From assembly GCF_016102285.1 (NCBI RefSeq), contig NZ_JACFOY010000001.1, positions 2,234,501 through 2,298,500 on the forward strand: 64,000 bases of DNA, in the 5' to 3' direction. This document shows, one piece after another, positions 28,119-36,576 of this stretch. This DNA is from Bartonella sp. M0177 (GTDB lineage Bacteria > Pseudomonadota > Alphaproteobacteria > Rhizobiales > Rhizobiaceae). The notes under the pieces were generated by a model. The model saw only the letters and a program-made list of their open reading frames with translations. It did no database searches and was not told where the DNA came from. Each line of letters starts with the position of its first letter. Position 1 is the stretch's first letter. The position numbers and the translations under genes are program-made.

Positions 28119-29924
28119 CTATTTTTCGAGTTCTTCTTTCAGCATTTCAAGCTCGAGCCACTCGTTTTCTTTCGCTTCAAGGTCTTTGCGTTTTTGTTCG
28201 AGAAGGTGCGAAAGTTCCTCGAATCTTTTGGCATTTTTTGTATAAAGGTCGGGATCGGAAAACTCTTTTTCCATCTTTGCAATCTCGTCATGAAGCGCAT
28301 CAATTTCCGAAGGCAATTTTTCCAAAGCATATTTCTGTTTATAGGATAGCTTCTGTTTGGTTTCCCGTTTTGCCCTTTCGGCTGGAGCCGATGTTTGTGG
28401 CGAAGATGATTTCGCAACATTTTTCTGTTCGATTTCCCGACCTTTCCGTTGCGCGATCATATCGCTATAGCCACCGGCATATTCGAGCCAGCGACCATTG
28501 CCTTCAGGAGCGATGATACTGGTAACTGTGCGATCAAGAAAATCGCGATCGTGGCTCACAAGCAGAACAGTTCCCGGAAAATTGCTGACAAGTTCCTGCA
28601 AAAGATCAAGCGTTTCCATATCAAGGTCATTTGTAGGTTCGTCGAGTATCAACAGATTTGCAGGACGCGATAAGACGCGCGCCAACATCAGCCGCGCTCT
28701 TTCACCGCCCGACAATTCTTTGATCGGTGTGCGCGCCTGTTCAGGTGAAAACAGAAAGTCCTTCATATAGGAGACAACATGTCGTTGCTCTCCATTGACG
28801 ATAACGCTATCCCCGCGCCCGTCGGTCAAATAATGGGCAAGCGTTTCATTTTCATCAAGCGAGCGTTTTTGATCAAGCGTTGCAATTTCAAGATTGACAC
28901 CGAGCTTTACTGTTCCGCTATCGGGTGTCAAAACCCCGCTCAGCATGGACAATAACGTTGTTTTACCAATGCCATTGGGACCGACCAGTCCCACCCTGTC
29001 ACCGCGATGGATACGGGTGGAAAAACGATCGACAAGCACCTGTTCGCCGTAAGCTTTGCTGATATTTTTGGCTTCAATCACCAGTTTTCCGGATTCCTGT
29101 GAATCGCTCAACTCCATGACAGCATTGCCTTGCGGCCCGCGATAGCTCTTGTATCTCTGCCGCAATTTCTGCAATTCATCGAGACGGCGCACATTGCGTT
29201 TGCGTCGCGCTGTTACGCCGTAACGCAGCCAATGCTCTTCACGTACAATCTGGCGGCCGAGTTTTTGTTGCTCGATTTCTTCTTCTTCAAGAAGTTTGTC
29301 ACGCCATTCCTCGAAAAAAGCAAATCCCTTGCCAAGGCGCTTTGTTTGCCCCCGATCAAGCCAGATTGTCGATTGCGAGACGTTTTCCAGAAAACGCCGG
29401 TCATGCGAAATCAGGACAATGCTTGACCTTATTGTTTTAAGTTCACCTTCAAGCCATTCGATTGTCGTGAGATCAAGATGGTTGGTCGGTTCATCCAGAA
29501 GCAGAATATCGGGAGCCGGTGCAATAACGCGCGCCAATGCAGCGCGGCGCGCCTCGCCGCCCGAAAGCTGGTCGGGTTTTTCTTCTCCGCTCAATCCCAG
29601 ATGATCAAGCATATAGCTGACACGGTGGACATCATCCAAAGGCCCGAGGCCCGCTTCGACATAGGCACGCACATTTTTAAAACCCTCAAGATCGGGTGTT
29701 TGCGGCAAATAACGGATTGTTGCCGAGGGATGCCGGAAAATCTCGCCATCTGTCGGTTCGACAAGTCCGGCTGCAATTTTAAGAAGTGTTGATTTACCCG
29801 AACCGTTACGACCAACAAGCGCTATACGATCGCCATTCGATACGGATAGTGCGGCGTCGGTGAGCAATGGTGTACCACCAAAGGTGAGTGAAATATGATC
29901 AAGACGTAAAAGAGGAGGCGCCAT
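28119..29924 (-). CDS. ABC-F family ATPase (Uup-like)
   Basis: The 601-residue protein has two ATPase domains and no membrane segments. First domain: Walker A GRNGSGKST (38-46) and signature LSGGEARRAALAR. Second domain: Walker A GPNGIGKTTLLS (about 315-326) and signature LSGGERARLMLAR. The linker of the ABC-F type lies between them, and a coiled-coil C-terminal domain (LPSEIDALHDEIAKMEKEF onward) resembles Uup. ABC-F proteins act on ribosomes or branched DNA rather than as transporters. It stands alone on the minus strand. Confidence 0.9.
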   Translation of the reverse strand: MAPPLLRLDHISLTFGGTPLLTDAALSVSNGDRIALVGRNGSGKSTLLKIAAGLVEPTDGEIFRHPSATIRYLPQTPDLEGFKNVRAYVEAGLGPLDDVHRVSYMLDHLGLSGEEKPDQLSGGEARRAALARVIAPAPDILLLDEPTNHLDLTTIEWLEGELKTIRSSIVLISHDRRFLENVSQSTIWLDRGQTKRLGKGFAFFEEWRDKLLEEEEIEQQKLGRQIVREEHWLRYGVTARRKRNVRRLDELQKLRQRYKSYRGPQGNAVMELSDSQESGKLVIEAKNISKAYGEQVLVDRFSTRIHRGDRVGLVGPNGIGKTTLLSMLSGVLTPDSGTVKLGVNLEIATLDQKRSLDENETLAHYLTDGRGDSVIVNGEQRHVVSYMKDFLFSPEQARTPIKELSGGERARLMLARVLSRPANLLILDEPTNDLDMETLDLLQELVSNFPGTVLLVSHDRDFLDRTVTSIIAPEGNGRWLEYAGGYSDMIAQRKGREIEQKNVAKSSSPQTSAPAERAKRETKQKLSYKQKYALEKLPSEIDALHDEIAKMEKEFSDPDLYTKNAKRFEELSHLLEQKRKDLEAKENEWLELEMLKEELEK

Positions 29925-29983
29925 TATGATTCCGTTCAGCTATTTTTCCGATTAATAGCAAAATATATTTTTCAAACACATAA

Positions 29984-30016
29984 AATAAAAAAGGGCCAGC
30001 AGAACCGACCCCTTCA
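29984..30016 (-). terminator. Terminator of the glycine-zipper lipoprotein gene
   Basis: On the minus strand GGGTCGG and CTGGCCC (30012 to 29993) form a 7-bp stem with some G-T pairs, followed by TTTTTTATTTT. It lies about 25 bases after the stop codon of the small lipoprotein. Confidence 0.65.
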
Positions 30017-30036
30017 TTTTTCAGGTCTTTAAAACC

Positions 30037-30330
30037 TTATTGGTATTGGTTGCAAGGTGCCTGATACATTTGCCCATAGGCATCACGGTAGTTACAATAC
30101 TGAACGCCATTGCGTTTTGTTGCAACACCAACAAGCGTACCGGCCGCAGCGCCGATAGCAGCGCCTCTCAAAGCACCCTTGCCGTTCCCCTTGATAGCAC
30201 CGCCTGCGAGCGCGCCCAAAGCCGCACCACCAACACCATATCCGGCAGTACGCTGTTCATTAGGCGAGCAGGCAACAGTTGCCAACCCTAAAGCCGAAAC
30301 CATGGCAATTACAGAAATACGTTTAAACAT
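30037..30330 (-). CDS. Small outer-membrane lipoprotein with glycine zipper
   Basis: A 97-residue protein of the 17-kDa surface antigen / glycine-zipper type. The signal peptide has a lipobox ending at Cys 21 (LGLATVAC). A glycine-zipper hairpin follows (GGAALGALAGGAIKGNGKG, then GAAIGAAAGTLVG), which would insert in a membrane. The tail has two more cysteines and many Tyr and Gln residues. I use the ATG ending at 30330, which starts directly at the lipoprotein signal; longer starts add a spurious hydrophobic stretch. Function unknown. Confidence 0.8.
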   Translation of the reverse strand: MFKRISVIAMVSALGLATVACSPNEQRTAGYGVGGAALGALAGGAIKGNGKGALRGAAIGAAAGTLVGVATKRNGVQYCNYRDAYGQMYQAPCNQYQ

Positions 30331-30487
30331 GTCCTCACTCTTTCTCTTTTTAATCTTGTCGACACTGTGGCTTAATAATAAGGCAAAACCAAGATAAGGC
30401 CAAAGCACTGAATTTATCCTTATCTTGATATAACATATGGATAAAACAGATATTTTCTAAAGAGCTATCTGCAAAATTTATGCTCTT

Positions 30488-31117
30488 TCAAGCCAATGTT
30501 GCCAATAAGATTGCCCTACCCTCCGACAGGCTCACATTTAATTGGCCTTTTACTTCATTGGAAAGGGTCAATGATGAACCAAAGGGCACATTTTTTTTCA
30601 AAAGTGGCCATCTGGCGCCCTCGATTGTAAGACCATCGAGATCATCAAAACCGATAAGACTGAAAATTGTGCCGGCGGGAAAATCGAATGAATAAGCTCC
30701 CGGAAGGAGAGCATATCCTTCCTCCTTGCCACTCGTTAAAAGAACATCAATGCCGTTTTCTTCCATCGCCAATGCATGAGCGAAGTGGAAAAAAGCGTGG
30801 TCGGAACGTTTGCCACCAAGAGCACCACACAAAATAATGCGTTCGGCTCCTCGCTCCAAAGCAAAATCGATAGCGAGCTCTCCATCTGTCTTATCCTTTG
30901 CGACTGGAAAAGACTTCTTCTTGATATCTCTATAGCGTTCTTTCAACTCGGCTTTCGTCGAATCGAAATCTCCTACCCACAATTCCGGCTTCACATGAAG
31001 CATTTCGACATAACGGATTGCCCCGTCAGCAACGATAATATGGCTATGTCCGATCTGCTCCATAAGCCGTTCGGTCGCACAAAGATCGCCATCAAGAAGA
31101 ACAGTAAAGCTTTTCAC
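30488..31117 (-). CDS. thiN: Thiamine pyrophosphokinase
   Basis: The 209-residue enzyme makes thiamine diphosphate from thiamine and ATP in one step. Motifs: VADGAIRYVEM, GDFDS (49-53), KDKTDGELAIDFA (about 74-86) and GALGGKRSDHAFFH (about 98-111), all in order. This is the thiN/THI80 type, which lets the cell use salvaged thiamine. The start is GTG; no better start is visible. It is alone on its strand, divergent from the M48 gene across 232 bases. No TPP riboswitch was seen upstream. Confidence 0.9.
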   Translation of the reverse strand: MKSFTVLLDGDLCATERLMEQIGHSHIIVADGAIRYVEMLHVKPELWVGDFDSTKAELKERYRDIKKKSFPVAKDKTDGELAIDFALERGAERIILCGALGGKRSDHAFFHFAHALAMEENGIDVLLTSGKEEGYALLPGAYSFDFPAGTIFSLIGFDDLDGLTIEGARWPLLKKNVPFGSSLTLSNEVKGQLNVSLSEGRAILLATLA

Positions 31118-31349
31118 TCAAACGCCCATTTTTGTTTTTTCATGTTTTTCCGTTTTTGTTTCAAAATTTCTATGCCAGTTATCAATTCGGCCTCTATTTA
31201 AATTGTCTGATCGTCCTCCATATGTCATAACAATTCAATTCTACTTGTTGTAATATAGATGAAATTTTCAAAAAGCATGTTATTTTCAACTTTTTCGACA
31301 TAGTGGAAATCATTGTTCTCCCTGTTAACAAGGGAAAGTGCCTGCCAAG

Positions 31350-32879
31350 ATGAATAAACACAAACGATTGGGAAAATTGGAGTCGCATTTATTGCCGCGC
31401 CTTTTTAAGCGCGCGCCAAAGAAAATTGGCTTTACCCTTTTTATCGGATTGGGTTTATCGGCATTAACAGCCTGCCAGCTTGTTGATTATAACAAACCGG
31501 ATGGCGGTCTTATGCCTTCAGGCACACCGGTTACTGTCGACAAAGTAAGCAAGGGCGATTCTCTTGCACAATTGGGGGCCTCGCAACACCCGAGAATCTT
31601 GCAAACCTATGGCGGTGAATATAGCGATCCAAAACTCGAACGGATGGTTGCAAAAATCGTCGGTAAGCTCACTGCAGTTTCGGATAAACCTGACCAGACC
31701 TACCGGATTACTATTTTGAATTCTCCCAATGTCAATGCTTTCGCGCTTCCCGGCGGCTATGTCTATGTCACACGCGGTCTTCTTGCGCTTGCCAATGATT
31801 CATCGGAAGTGGCCGCCGTTCTTGCCCATGAAATGGCACATGTCACGGCCAATCACGGTATTTTACGCCAGCAAAAAGAAGCCGAAGTGGAGCTTACAAA
31901 TCAGGTCGTCAGTGAAGTTCTGGAAGACCATTCAGCCGAACGTGAAACAGCCATTCGCGGAAAATTGCGGCTTGCACAATTTTCGCGCAATCAGGAATTG
32001 CAGGCGGATGCAATAGGCATAAAAATGTTGGGCCAAGCCGGCTATGATCCGTTTGCTTCGCCACGTTTCCTTCAAGCCATGGAAGCCTATGCTGCCTATC
32101 GGAATGTTTCCGGTGCAACCGATGCAACACTCGACTTTCTGGCAAGTCACCCGTCAACGCCCCAACGTATCCAGCTTGCAACCGATCAGGCCCGCAAAGT
32201 TGGAGCACCCGGCGTTGGCAAAACCGACCGGGAGGATTTCCTGAACGGCATTGACGGAATGATTTTTGGCGATACCGCTGACGAAGGTTATATTCGCGGA
32301 AACCAGTTTATCCATCCCAAATTGGGCATTACTTTCACGGTGCCTGAAGGGTTTACAATAGATAATTCTTCCGCCGCCGTCATTGCTAGCGGAAATAATG
32401 ACATTGCTGTGCGTTTCGACGGCGTTGCACTCCCTCGCGGCTCCTCGCCGGTCGATTATATCAAAAGCGGCTGGGTAAGCGGTCTTGATCCATCCACTAT
32501 ACAAGCCATTACTATTAATGGTTTAGATGCGGCACGTGCCCATGCTGCCAATGATCGCTGGCAATTCGATGTCGTTGTGATCTTTGTCAAGGATCATGTC
32601 TTCCGGTTCTTGACGGCTGCTCCAAAAAATTCGTCCGCACTCAATTCAGTGGCGAATACCACGACATCTTCCTTTAAAGCGCTTTCCTCACGCGAGGTTT
32701 CCGCTCTTAAACCGTTGCGTATACATGTCCTGACAATTAAAGGCGGAGAAACTGTTGCATCCGTTGCAGCTCGCATGCAGGGAACCAATGCAAAAGAAAA
32801 ACTGCTGCGCATCATTAACGCTTTACCGGCAACAGCCAATTTATCAGCGGGTGATCGAATTAAAATTATTTCCGAATAG
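31350..32879 (+). CDS. Periplasmic M48 metalloprotease lipoprotein with LysM-like end
   Basis: The 509-residue protein is a BepA-like M48 peptidase. A lipobox Cys (residue 42, LSALTAC) follows the first hydrophobic segment. The zinc motif HEMAH (about 160-164) sits in a well-formed M48 domain, with FALPGGYVYVTRGLL upstream and ELQADAIGIKML downstream providing the third ligand. Residues beyond 300 have no catalytic motif, and the last 60 (VLTIKGGETVASVAARMQ to NLSAGDRIKI) resemble LysM, which would bind peptidoglycan. I use the ATG at 31350; a GTG at 31338 is an alternative. It probably checks outer-membrane protein assembly. Confidence 0.85.
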   Translation: MNKHKRLGKLESHLLPRLFKRAPKKIGFTLFIGLGLSALTACQLVDYNKPDGGLMPSGTPVTVDKVSKGDSLAQLGASQHPRILQTYGGEYSDPKLERMVAKIVGKLTAVSDKPDQTYRITILNSPNVNAFALPGGYVYVTRGLLALANDSSEVAAVLAHEMAHVTANHGILRQQKEAEVELTNQVVSEVLEDHSAERETAIRGKLRLAQFSRNQELQADAIGIKMLGQAGYDPFASPRFLQAMEAYAAYRNVSGATDATLDFLASHPSTPQRIQLATDQARKVGAPGVGKTDREDFLNGIDGMIFGDTADEGYIRGNQFIHPKLGITFTVPEGFTIDNSSAAVIASGNNDIAVRFDGVALPRGSSPVDYIKSGWVSGLDPSTIQAITINGLDAARAHAANDRWQFDVVVIFVKDHVFRFLTAAPKNSSALNSVANTTTSSFKALSSREVSALKPLRIHVLTIKGGETVASVAARMQGTNAKEKLLRIINALPATANLSAGDRIKIISE

Positions 32880-32908
32880 ATTTCTATGGGCTCGCGATAA
32901 GTCCAAAC

Positions 32909-32938
32909 CTTAATAAGCCCTGTTCTCTTAATAAGCCC
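32909..32938. repeat. Tandem 12-base repeat at the end of the CDF gene
   Basis: CTTAATAAGCCC occurs at 32909-32920 and again at 32927-32938, an 18-base period. The second copy contains the stop codon and last codons of the cation transporter. It looks like a small tandem duplication. Confidence 0.6.
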
Positions 32939-33878
32939 ATTGCGGACTTGACGTAAAAGACACTGTCAGCCACCGATCCGGCCCCGCATGACCTATTTTT
33001 TCGCCGATTTCGGTACGGATTTTATCGAGCTCTTCAACCTCGGCAATTTTATAATGATGTGGCAAGATGAGATGAATTTCGATCATTGTCGACCGCCCCA
33101 CCTTGGCGAGATAATTCTGGGAGCCGACAAAACCATATTCTTCCACAATGGCATCCACAACATTATTGACATGTTCATCAAGATCAACCGGCGTGATCAT
33201 CAGAATATCGCGCATGGCGCGTAAAACAGTTCTAACCGGCATTGGTAACATGATGAGAGCAATGAGCGCCAAAATAGCCGGATCAATATAGGGTAAAATC
33301 CATTCGTAGCCTGTACCTTCTATAAGATTGGCAAAGGTAAAAGCACATAGAAGAGCCAGACCTATGCCACCCGATATAATCCAGCTCTTTGCGTCGATTG
33401 TTATGAAAGCCGACTTTATCCGGCGATTGAAATATTGTTCGTAAAACGCCATTGCAAAGCAAAGGATGACAGCAAAGATTGAAAACCCGATCGCGGCATC
33501 GAAATGCGGAAGTTTTCCGCCATTCAAAATTTTACCGACAGCTTCGAATAAAGCATAAATAATGGCAATCATTAAAGATAAGCCGTTAATTGCAAGCAGC
33601 ATCGGTTCGAGATGCCAAAAACCGTATTGAAAGCGTTCGACAAATTTGGGTGCTTTGCGGCTGCGCCGGTTTACGTCAATCTCGATAAGACGGACAACGA
33701 GAAGCGCAGCAATACTGAATACACAATCAATCGACGAATACATCCCGTCGAAAATGATCGAGGAGGCACCCGAAAGAATGCCCGTGATGATCGCTGCAAT
33801 TGCCAGAACTATTGTTGCCAGAATAGAATATGCGAGTAATTTTTGTTCAATATGCGCGTTTTTGTCAAACGGTGACAA
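32928..33878 (-). CDS. Cation diffusion facilitator family transporter
   Basis: The 316-residue inner-membrane protein resembles CDF antiporters that expel Zn, Fe or Mn with protons. About six membrane segments occur in residues 15-220; SIIFDGMYSSIDCVFSIAALLV contains the Asp-rich metal-site pattern of segment 2, and a cytosolic C-terminal domain follows. The start is set by ribosome binding: AGGAG lies 7 bases before a TTG whose codon ends at 33878, giving SPFDKNAH as the next residues; another TTG six codons upstream has no such site. It lies 96 bases downstream of rpoH2 on the same strand. Confidence 0.8.
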   Translation of the reverse strand: MSPFDKNAHIEQKLLAYSILATIVLAIAAIITGILSGASSIIFDGMYSSIDCVFSIAALLVVRLIEIDVNRRSRKAPKFVERFQYGFWHLEPMLLAINGLSLMIAIIYALFEAVGKILNGGKLPHFDAAIGFSIFAVILCFAMAFYEQYFNRRIKSAFITIDAKSWIISGGIGLALLCAFTFANLIEGTGYEWILPYIDPAILALIALIMLPMPVRTVLRAMRDILMITPVDLDEHVNNVVDAIVEEYGFVGSQNYLAKVGRSTMIEIHLILPHHYKIAEVEELDKIRTEIGEKIGHAGPDRWLTVSFTSSPQWAY

Positions 33879-33974
33879 ACCGGTTCTCCTGGCCAATTCT
33901 TCTCTGCGATCCTGTCAGGTATTTACCTTTTTAGCAGGATCGCCTTGAGAGGACGAAACGCGTTCTTTTGGCAG

Positions 33975-34886
33975 TTAAACCTGATAAGCATCAACAGTGT
34001 TAACAGAAAGAAGGCAATTACGCAATTTTTCCAATGCCCTTGCTTCTATCTGACGGACACGTTCCTTGGAAATGCCCATTTCTTCACCCAAGGCTTCAAG
34101 TGTTGCGCCTTCATCATTCAAACGTCGATAACGGATAATTTGAAGCTCTCTTTCATTCAAAATCTGAAGGGCATCATGAAGCCATTTCGAGCGACGTTGT
34201 CCGTCAATTTCGTCCTCGACAAGTTCGTCTTGCAACGGGTGATTATCAACGAGCGAATCCATTTTGCTGCCCGAATTTTCATCATCCCCGATCATCGGAG
34301 CACTTAACGAATTGTCGGTTGTTGAAAACCGGAAATCCATTGTTTCGACATCGGAAACGGAAACGCCCAGTGTTTCCGATATATTGCGATAGATATCCTG
34401 TTTTGTCATGGTTCTATCTTCGGCTGCAAGCTTGGTACGCAAACGTCGCAAATTGAAAAACAATGCCTTTTGGGCCGAACTTGTACCACCGCGAACAATT
34501 GACCAGTTACGCAAAATATAATCCTGAATGGAAGCTCTTATCCACCATGTCGCATAGGTGGAAAAGCGCACTTCGCGTTCAGGATCAAAACGTGCGGCTG
34601 CTTCAAGAAGCCCGACATAGCCCTCCTGAACCAGATCCCCCAAAGGTAATTTGAAATGTTTGAACTTGCCCGCGATTGAAATGACCAGTCTCATATGGGA
34701 AACGGCAATCTTATGCATGGCAACGCTGTCCTGATCATCCCTCCAGCGCAATGCGAGCATGTGTTCATCTTCTCGTTCGAGATAGGGAGCTTTCATAGCC
34801 GAACGCATCATGTTCCGACCAAGCGTATTGTCGGTACCCGAATTGAAATTTGTCGTAACTTGCGTTGACGTAGAGATGTTGGACAT
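33975..34886 (-). CDS. rpoH2: Sigma-32 factor, RpoH2 type
   Basis: The 303-residue protein is an alternative sigma factor of the heat-shock class. Region 2 (SHMRLVISIAGKFKHFKLPLGDL through FSTYATWWIRASIQDYILRNW) is well conserved, the RpoH box QKALFFNLR lies at 139-147, and region 4 ends LEALGEEMGISKERVRQIEARALEKL. The MMRSAMKAPYLE start, HFKLPLGDLVQEG and VRGGTSSAQK resemble rhizobial RpoH2 rather than RpoH1. RpoH2 in Sinorhizobium and Brucella responds to oxidative or other stress through EcfG; a matching promoter lies upstream. ATG is preceded by GAGGGGG. Confidence 0.9.
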   Translation of the reverse strand: MSNISTSTQVTTNFNSGTDNTLGRNMMRSAMKAPYLEREDEHMLALRWRDDQDSVAMHKIAVSHMRLVISIAGKFKHFKLPLGDLVQEGYVGLLEAAARFDPEREVRFSTYATWWIRASIQDYILRNWSIVRGGTSSAQKALFFNLRRLRTKLAAEDRTMTKQDIYRNISETLGVSVSDVETMDFRFSTTDNSLSAPMIGDDENSGSKMDSLVDNHPLQDELVEDEIDGQRRSKWLHDALQILNERELQIIRYRRLNDEGATLEALGEEMGISKERVRQIEARALEKLRNCLLSVNTVDAYQV

Positions 34887-34910
34887 GATTGCCCCCTCGG
34901 TAAGAACGTT

Positions 34911-34954
34911 GTTAGCAGGAAAACAAAACGCTATTTTCCTTTCTTGCTGCTAAC
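34911..34954. repeat. Palindrome at the rpoH2 start region
   Basis: GTTAGCAGGAAAA (34911-34923) faces TTTTCC (34934-34939) and CTGCTAAC (34947-34954), a two-part inverted repeat with an AT-rich loop. The outer arm overlaps the -10 element of the EcfG-type promoter; the inner part lies in the 5' leader, 25-50 bases before the start codon. It could be a leader hairpin or an operator. Confidence 0.5.
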
Positions 34955-34976
34955 GTCCGCCGAAAGAGTTGGTTCC
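34952..34976 (-). promoter_or_regulatory. EcfG-type stress promoter of rpoH2
   Basis: On the minus strand GGAAC (34972-34976), 16 bases, then CGTT (34952-34955) match the consensus GGAAC-N16/17-CGTT of the alphaproteobacterial general stress sigma factor EcfG/RpoE2. The start codon of rpoH2 is 66 bases downstream. In Sinorhizobium rpoH2 is an EcfG target, so the context agrees. The match is seen; activity is inferred. Confidence 0.72.
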
Positions 34977-35071
34977 ATAAAAAAACAACCAAAAGTTAAA
35001 ATATTTCAATTTTTGATAGTTTTTTTACACTTTATACGTGTTCTCTTGATAAATTTAAACCGTTGAAAATT

Positions 35072-35102
35072 AAAAAGCCCGCTTTAAAAGCGGGCTTTTA
35101 AA
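35072..35102 (-). terminator. Rho-independent terminator of carD
   Basis: AAAAGCCCGCTTT (35074-35086) pairs with AAAGCGGGCTTTT, a strong stem flanked by A- and T-runs. On the minus strand it follows the carD stop codon by about 40 bases. Confidence 0.92.
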
Positions 35103-35143
35103 AATATCAAAGACTATATTGTTGGCTGTTTCGCCAATTATGA

Positions 35144-35743
35144 TCAAGCAGCGACGTTCTCGCTGTCTTCACCATCGACATCAATATCAACATCACCGTC
35201 AGCATCACTTTTAGCGCTGCGCTTCGGGCTCTTGGCAAGATTGACTTCAATTGCGCGAACGGCTTCTGTTTCCGAAATCTTGTTGACAACAGCAATTTCG
35301 CGAGCCATGCGATCAAGCGCTGCTTCATAAAGCTGACGCTCCGAATAGGATTGTTCAGGCTGATTTTCAGCACGGAAAAGATCCCGCACTACTTCGGCAA
35401 TCGAAATTAAATCACCCGAATTGATTTTTGCGTCATATTCCTGTGCACGACGAGACCACATTGTCCGCTTGATACGTGCCCGCCCCTGTAGAACTTTTAA
35501 CGCGCGATCAACAAAATCGGTCTCGGACAATTTGCGCATGCCGATCGAAAGAGCTTTGGCAACCGGAACTTTGACATGCATTTTATCTTTTTCAAAATGG
35601 ATGACAAACAGTTCAAGCTTGAGACCTGCAACTTCCTGTTCTTCAATAGCAACAATCTGGCCAACACCGTGGGCAGGATAAACGATGTATTCTTGAGGCT
35701 TGAACCCGTGCCGTGCCGGGGATTTTTTCTTGGGGGATGACAT
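35144..35743 (-). CDS. carD: CarD-family RNA polymerase-binding regulator
   Basis: The 199-residue protein has the CarD/TRCF N-terminal domain (FKPQEYIVYPAHGVGQIVAIEEQEV, then LFVIHFEKDKMHVKVPV), which touches the beta subunit of RNA polymerase, and a helical C-terminal domain (WSRRAQEYDAKINSGDL, LYEAALDRMAREIAVV). The last 25 residues are rich in Asp. CarD stabilises the open complex at rRNA and other promoters. I use the ATG giving SSPKKKSPAR; Met codons further upstream exist, and no clear ribosome site decides. It follows fdxA, helicase and S4 genes on the minus strand, the usual Rhizobiales block. Confidence 0.93.
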   Translation of the reverse strand: MSSPKKKSPARHGFKPQEYIVYPAHGVGQIVAIEEQEVAGLKLELFVIHFEKDKMHVKVPVAKALSIGMRKLSETDFVDRALKVLQGRARIKRTMWSRRAQEYDAKINSGDLISIAEVVRDLFRAENQPEQSYSERQLYEAALDRMAREIAVVNKISETEAVRAIEVNLAKSPKRSAKSDADGDVDIDVDGEDSENVAA

Positions 35744-36102
35744 ATTTTTAACCAACTCCATTTGTGCTCGGCACTGCTGCCGACAAACACCGGTTGAAGG
35801 CTCCAAAACAAAGAGCCCTATCCGATCCCCGAATTTTCAACATTACTTCCGACTTATCCCGCGCAATAAGCTTTTTTGTACATTTGCAAAGCAAATGTTC
35901 CGATAAGTCCACCCAATCTTGCATCATTCGACTGCACGTGATGAAAACATCCACGATACGACGCGAACTATGCCTGATTAAAACACCTTTCGATGAGAAA
36001 AAGAAACGTCAAAGACATTCAGTATCGGCTTAACAGCAAAACCTTAACACAAAAATCCAGCGAAATCAATCATCCGGCAGTCAAGTTCAACTATTTGTAC
36101 GC
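35744..36102. other. Intergenic region between fdxA and carD
   Basis: The 359-base gap upstream of carD has no gene. It contains nested inverted repeats described at 35851-35909. Promoter elements for carD should lie here, but none stands out. Confidence 0.6.
35851..35909. repeat. Nested inverted repeats upstream of carD
   Basis: Inner pair: ACATTTGC (35880-35887) and GCAAATGT (35891-35898) with a 3-base loop AAA. Outer pair: GACTTATC (35851-35858) and GATAAGTC (35902-35909). All arms are perfect. They lie about 110 bases before the carD start codon; no T-run follows on either strand in terminator order. Confidence 0.65.
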
Positions 36103-36441
36103 CTAATCACCGCTTCCAGGCTTGGGCGAGAAATATTTTTCAAGTTTTCCGGTGACGCCATCCATTTCGGTTGCTTCGGGAAGCTGATCTTTCTTAACCG
36201 TTATATTCGGCCATTTTGCCGAATATTCCATATTGAGCTCCAACCATTTTTCCAGCCCCGGCTCGGTATCCGGCTTGATTGCTTCAGCCGGACATTCCGG
36301 TTCACAGACACCACAATCGATGCATTCGTCAGGGTGGATAACAAGCATGTTTTCCCCTTCATAGAAACAGTCAACGGGGCAAACCTCGACACAATCAGTG
36401 TATTTGCAGCGAATGCAATTGTCGGTCACAACATAGGTCAT
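36103..36441 (-). CDS. fdxA: Seven-iron ferredoxin FdxA
   Basis: The 112-residue protein carries one 3Fe-4S and one 4Fe-4S cluster. Cysteines at 9, 12, 17, 21 and 25 and at 40, 43, 46 and 50 follow the Azotobacter FdI spacing ([17 protein letters not shown] and [11 protein letters not shown]). The C-terminal tail ([17 protein letters not shown]) is typical. It moves single electrons in the cytoplasm, partner unknown. It lies between the S4-protein gene and carD on the minus strand. Confidence 0.94.
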   Translation of the reverse strand: MTYVVTDNCIRCKYTDCVEVCPVDCFYEGENMLVIHPDECIDCGVCEPECPAEAIKPDTEPGLEKWLELNMEYSAKWPNITVKKDQLPEATEMDGVTGKLEKYFSPKPGSGD

Positions 36442-36576
36442 TGTTCAATCTCCAGTGTTCACGTCAAGCGCATTCCGACAAAAGCCTGTCACACTTTTAA
36501 ACGGAAATGAAACGATAACAGCACTGAGTTAACGTTTTTGACGGTTGGTTTCAACCCCGCATATGCACCAATTTGT

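Noticed and set aside
30409..31337. TPP riboswitch upstream of thiamine pyrophosphokinase
   Set aside because: The conserved CTGAGA and ACCTGA-type elements of the THI box were not seen upstream of the gene.
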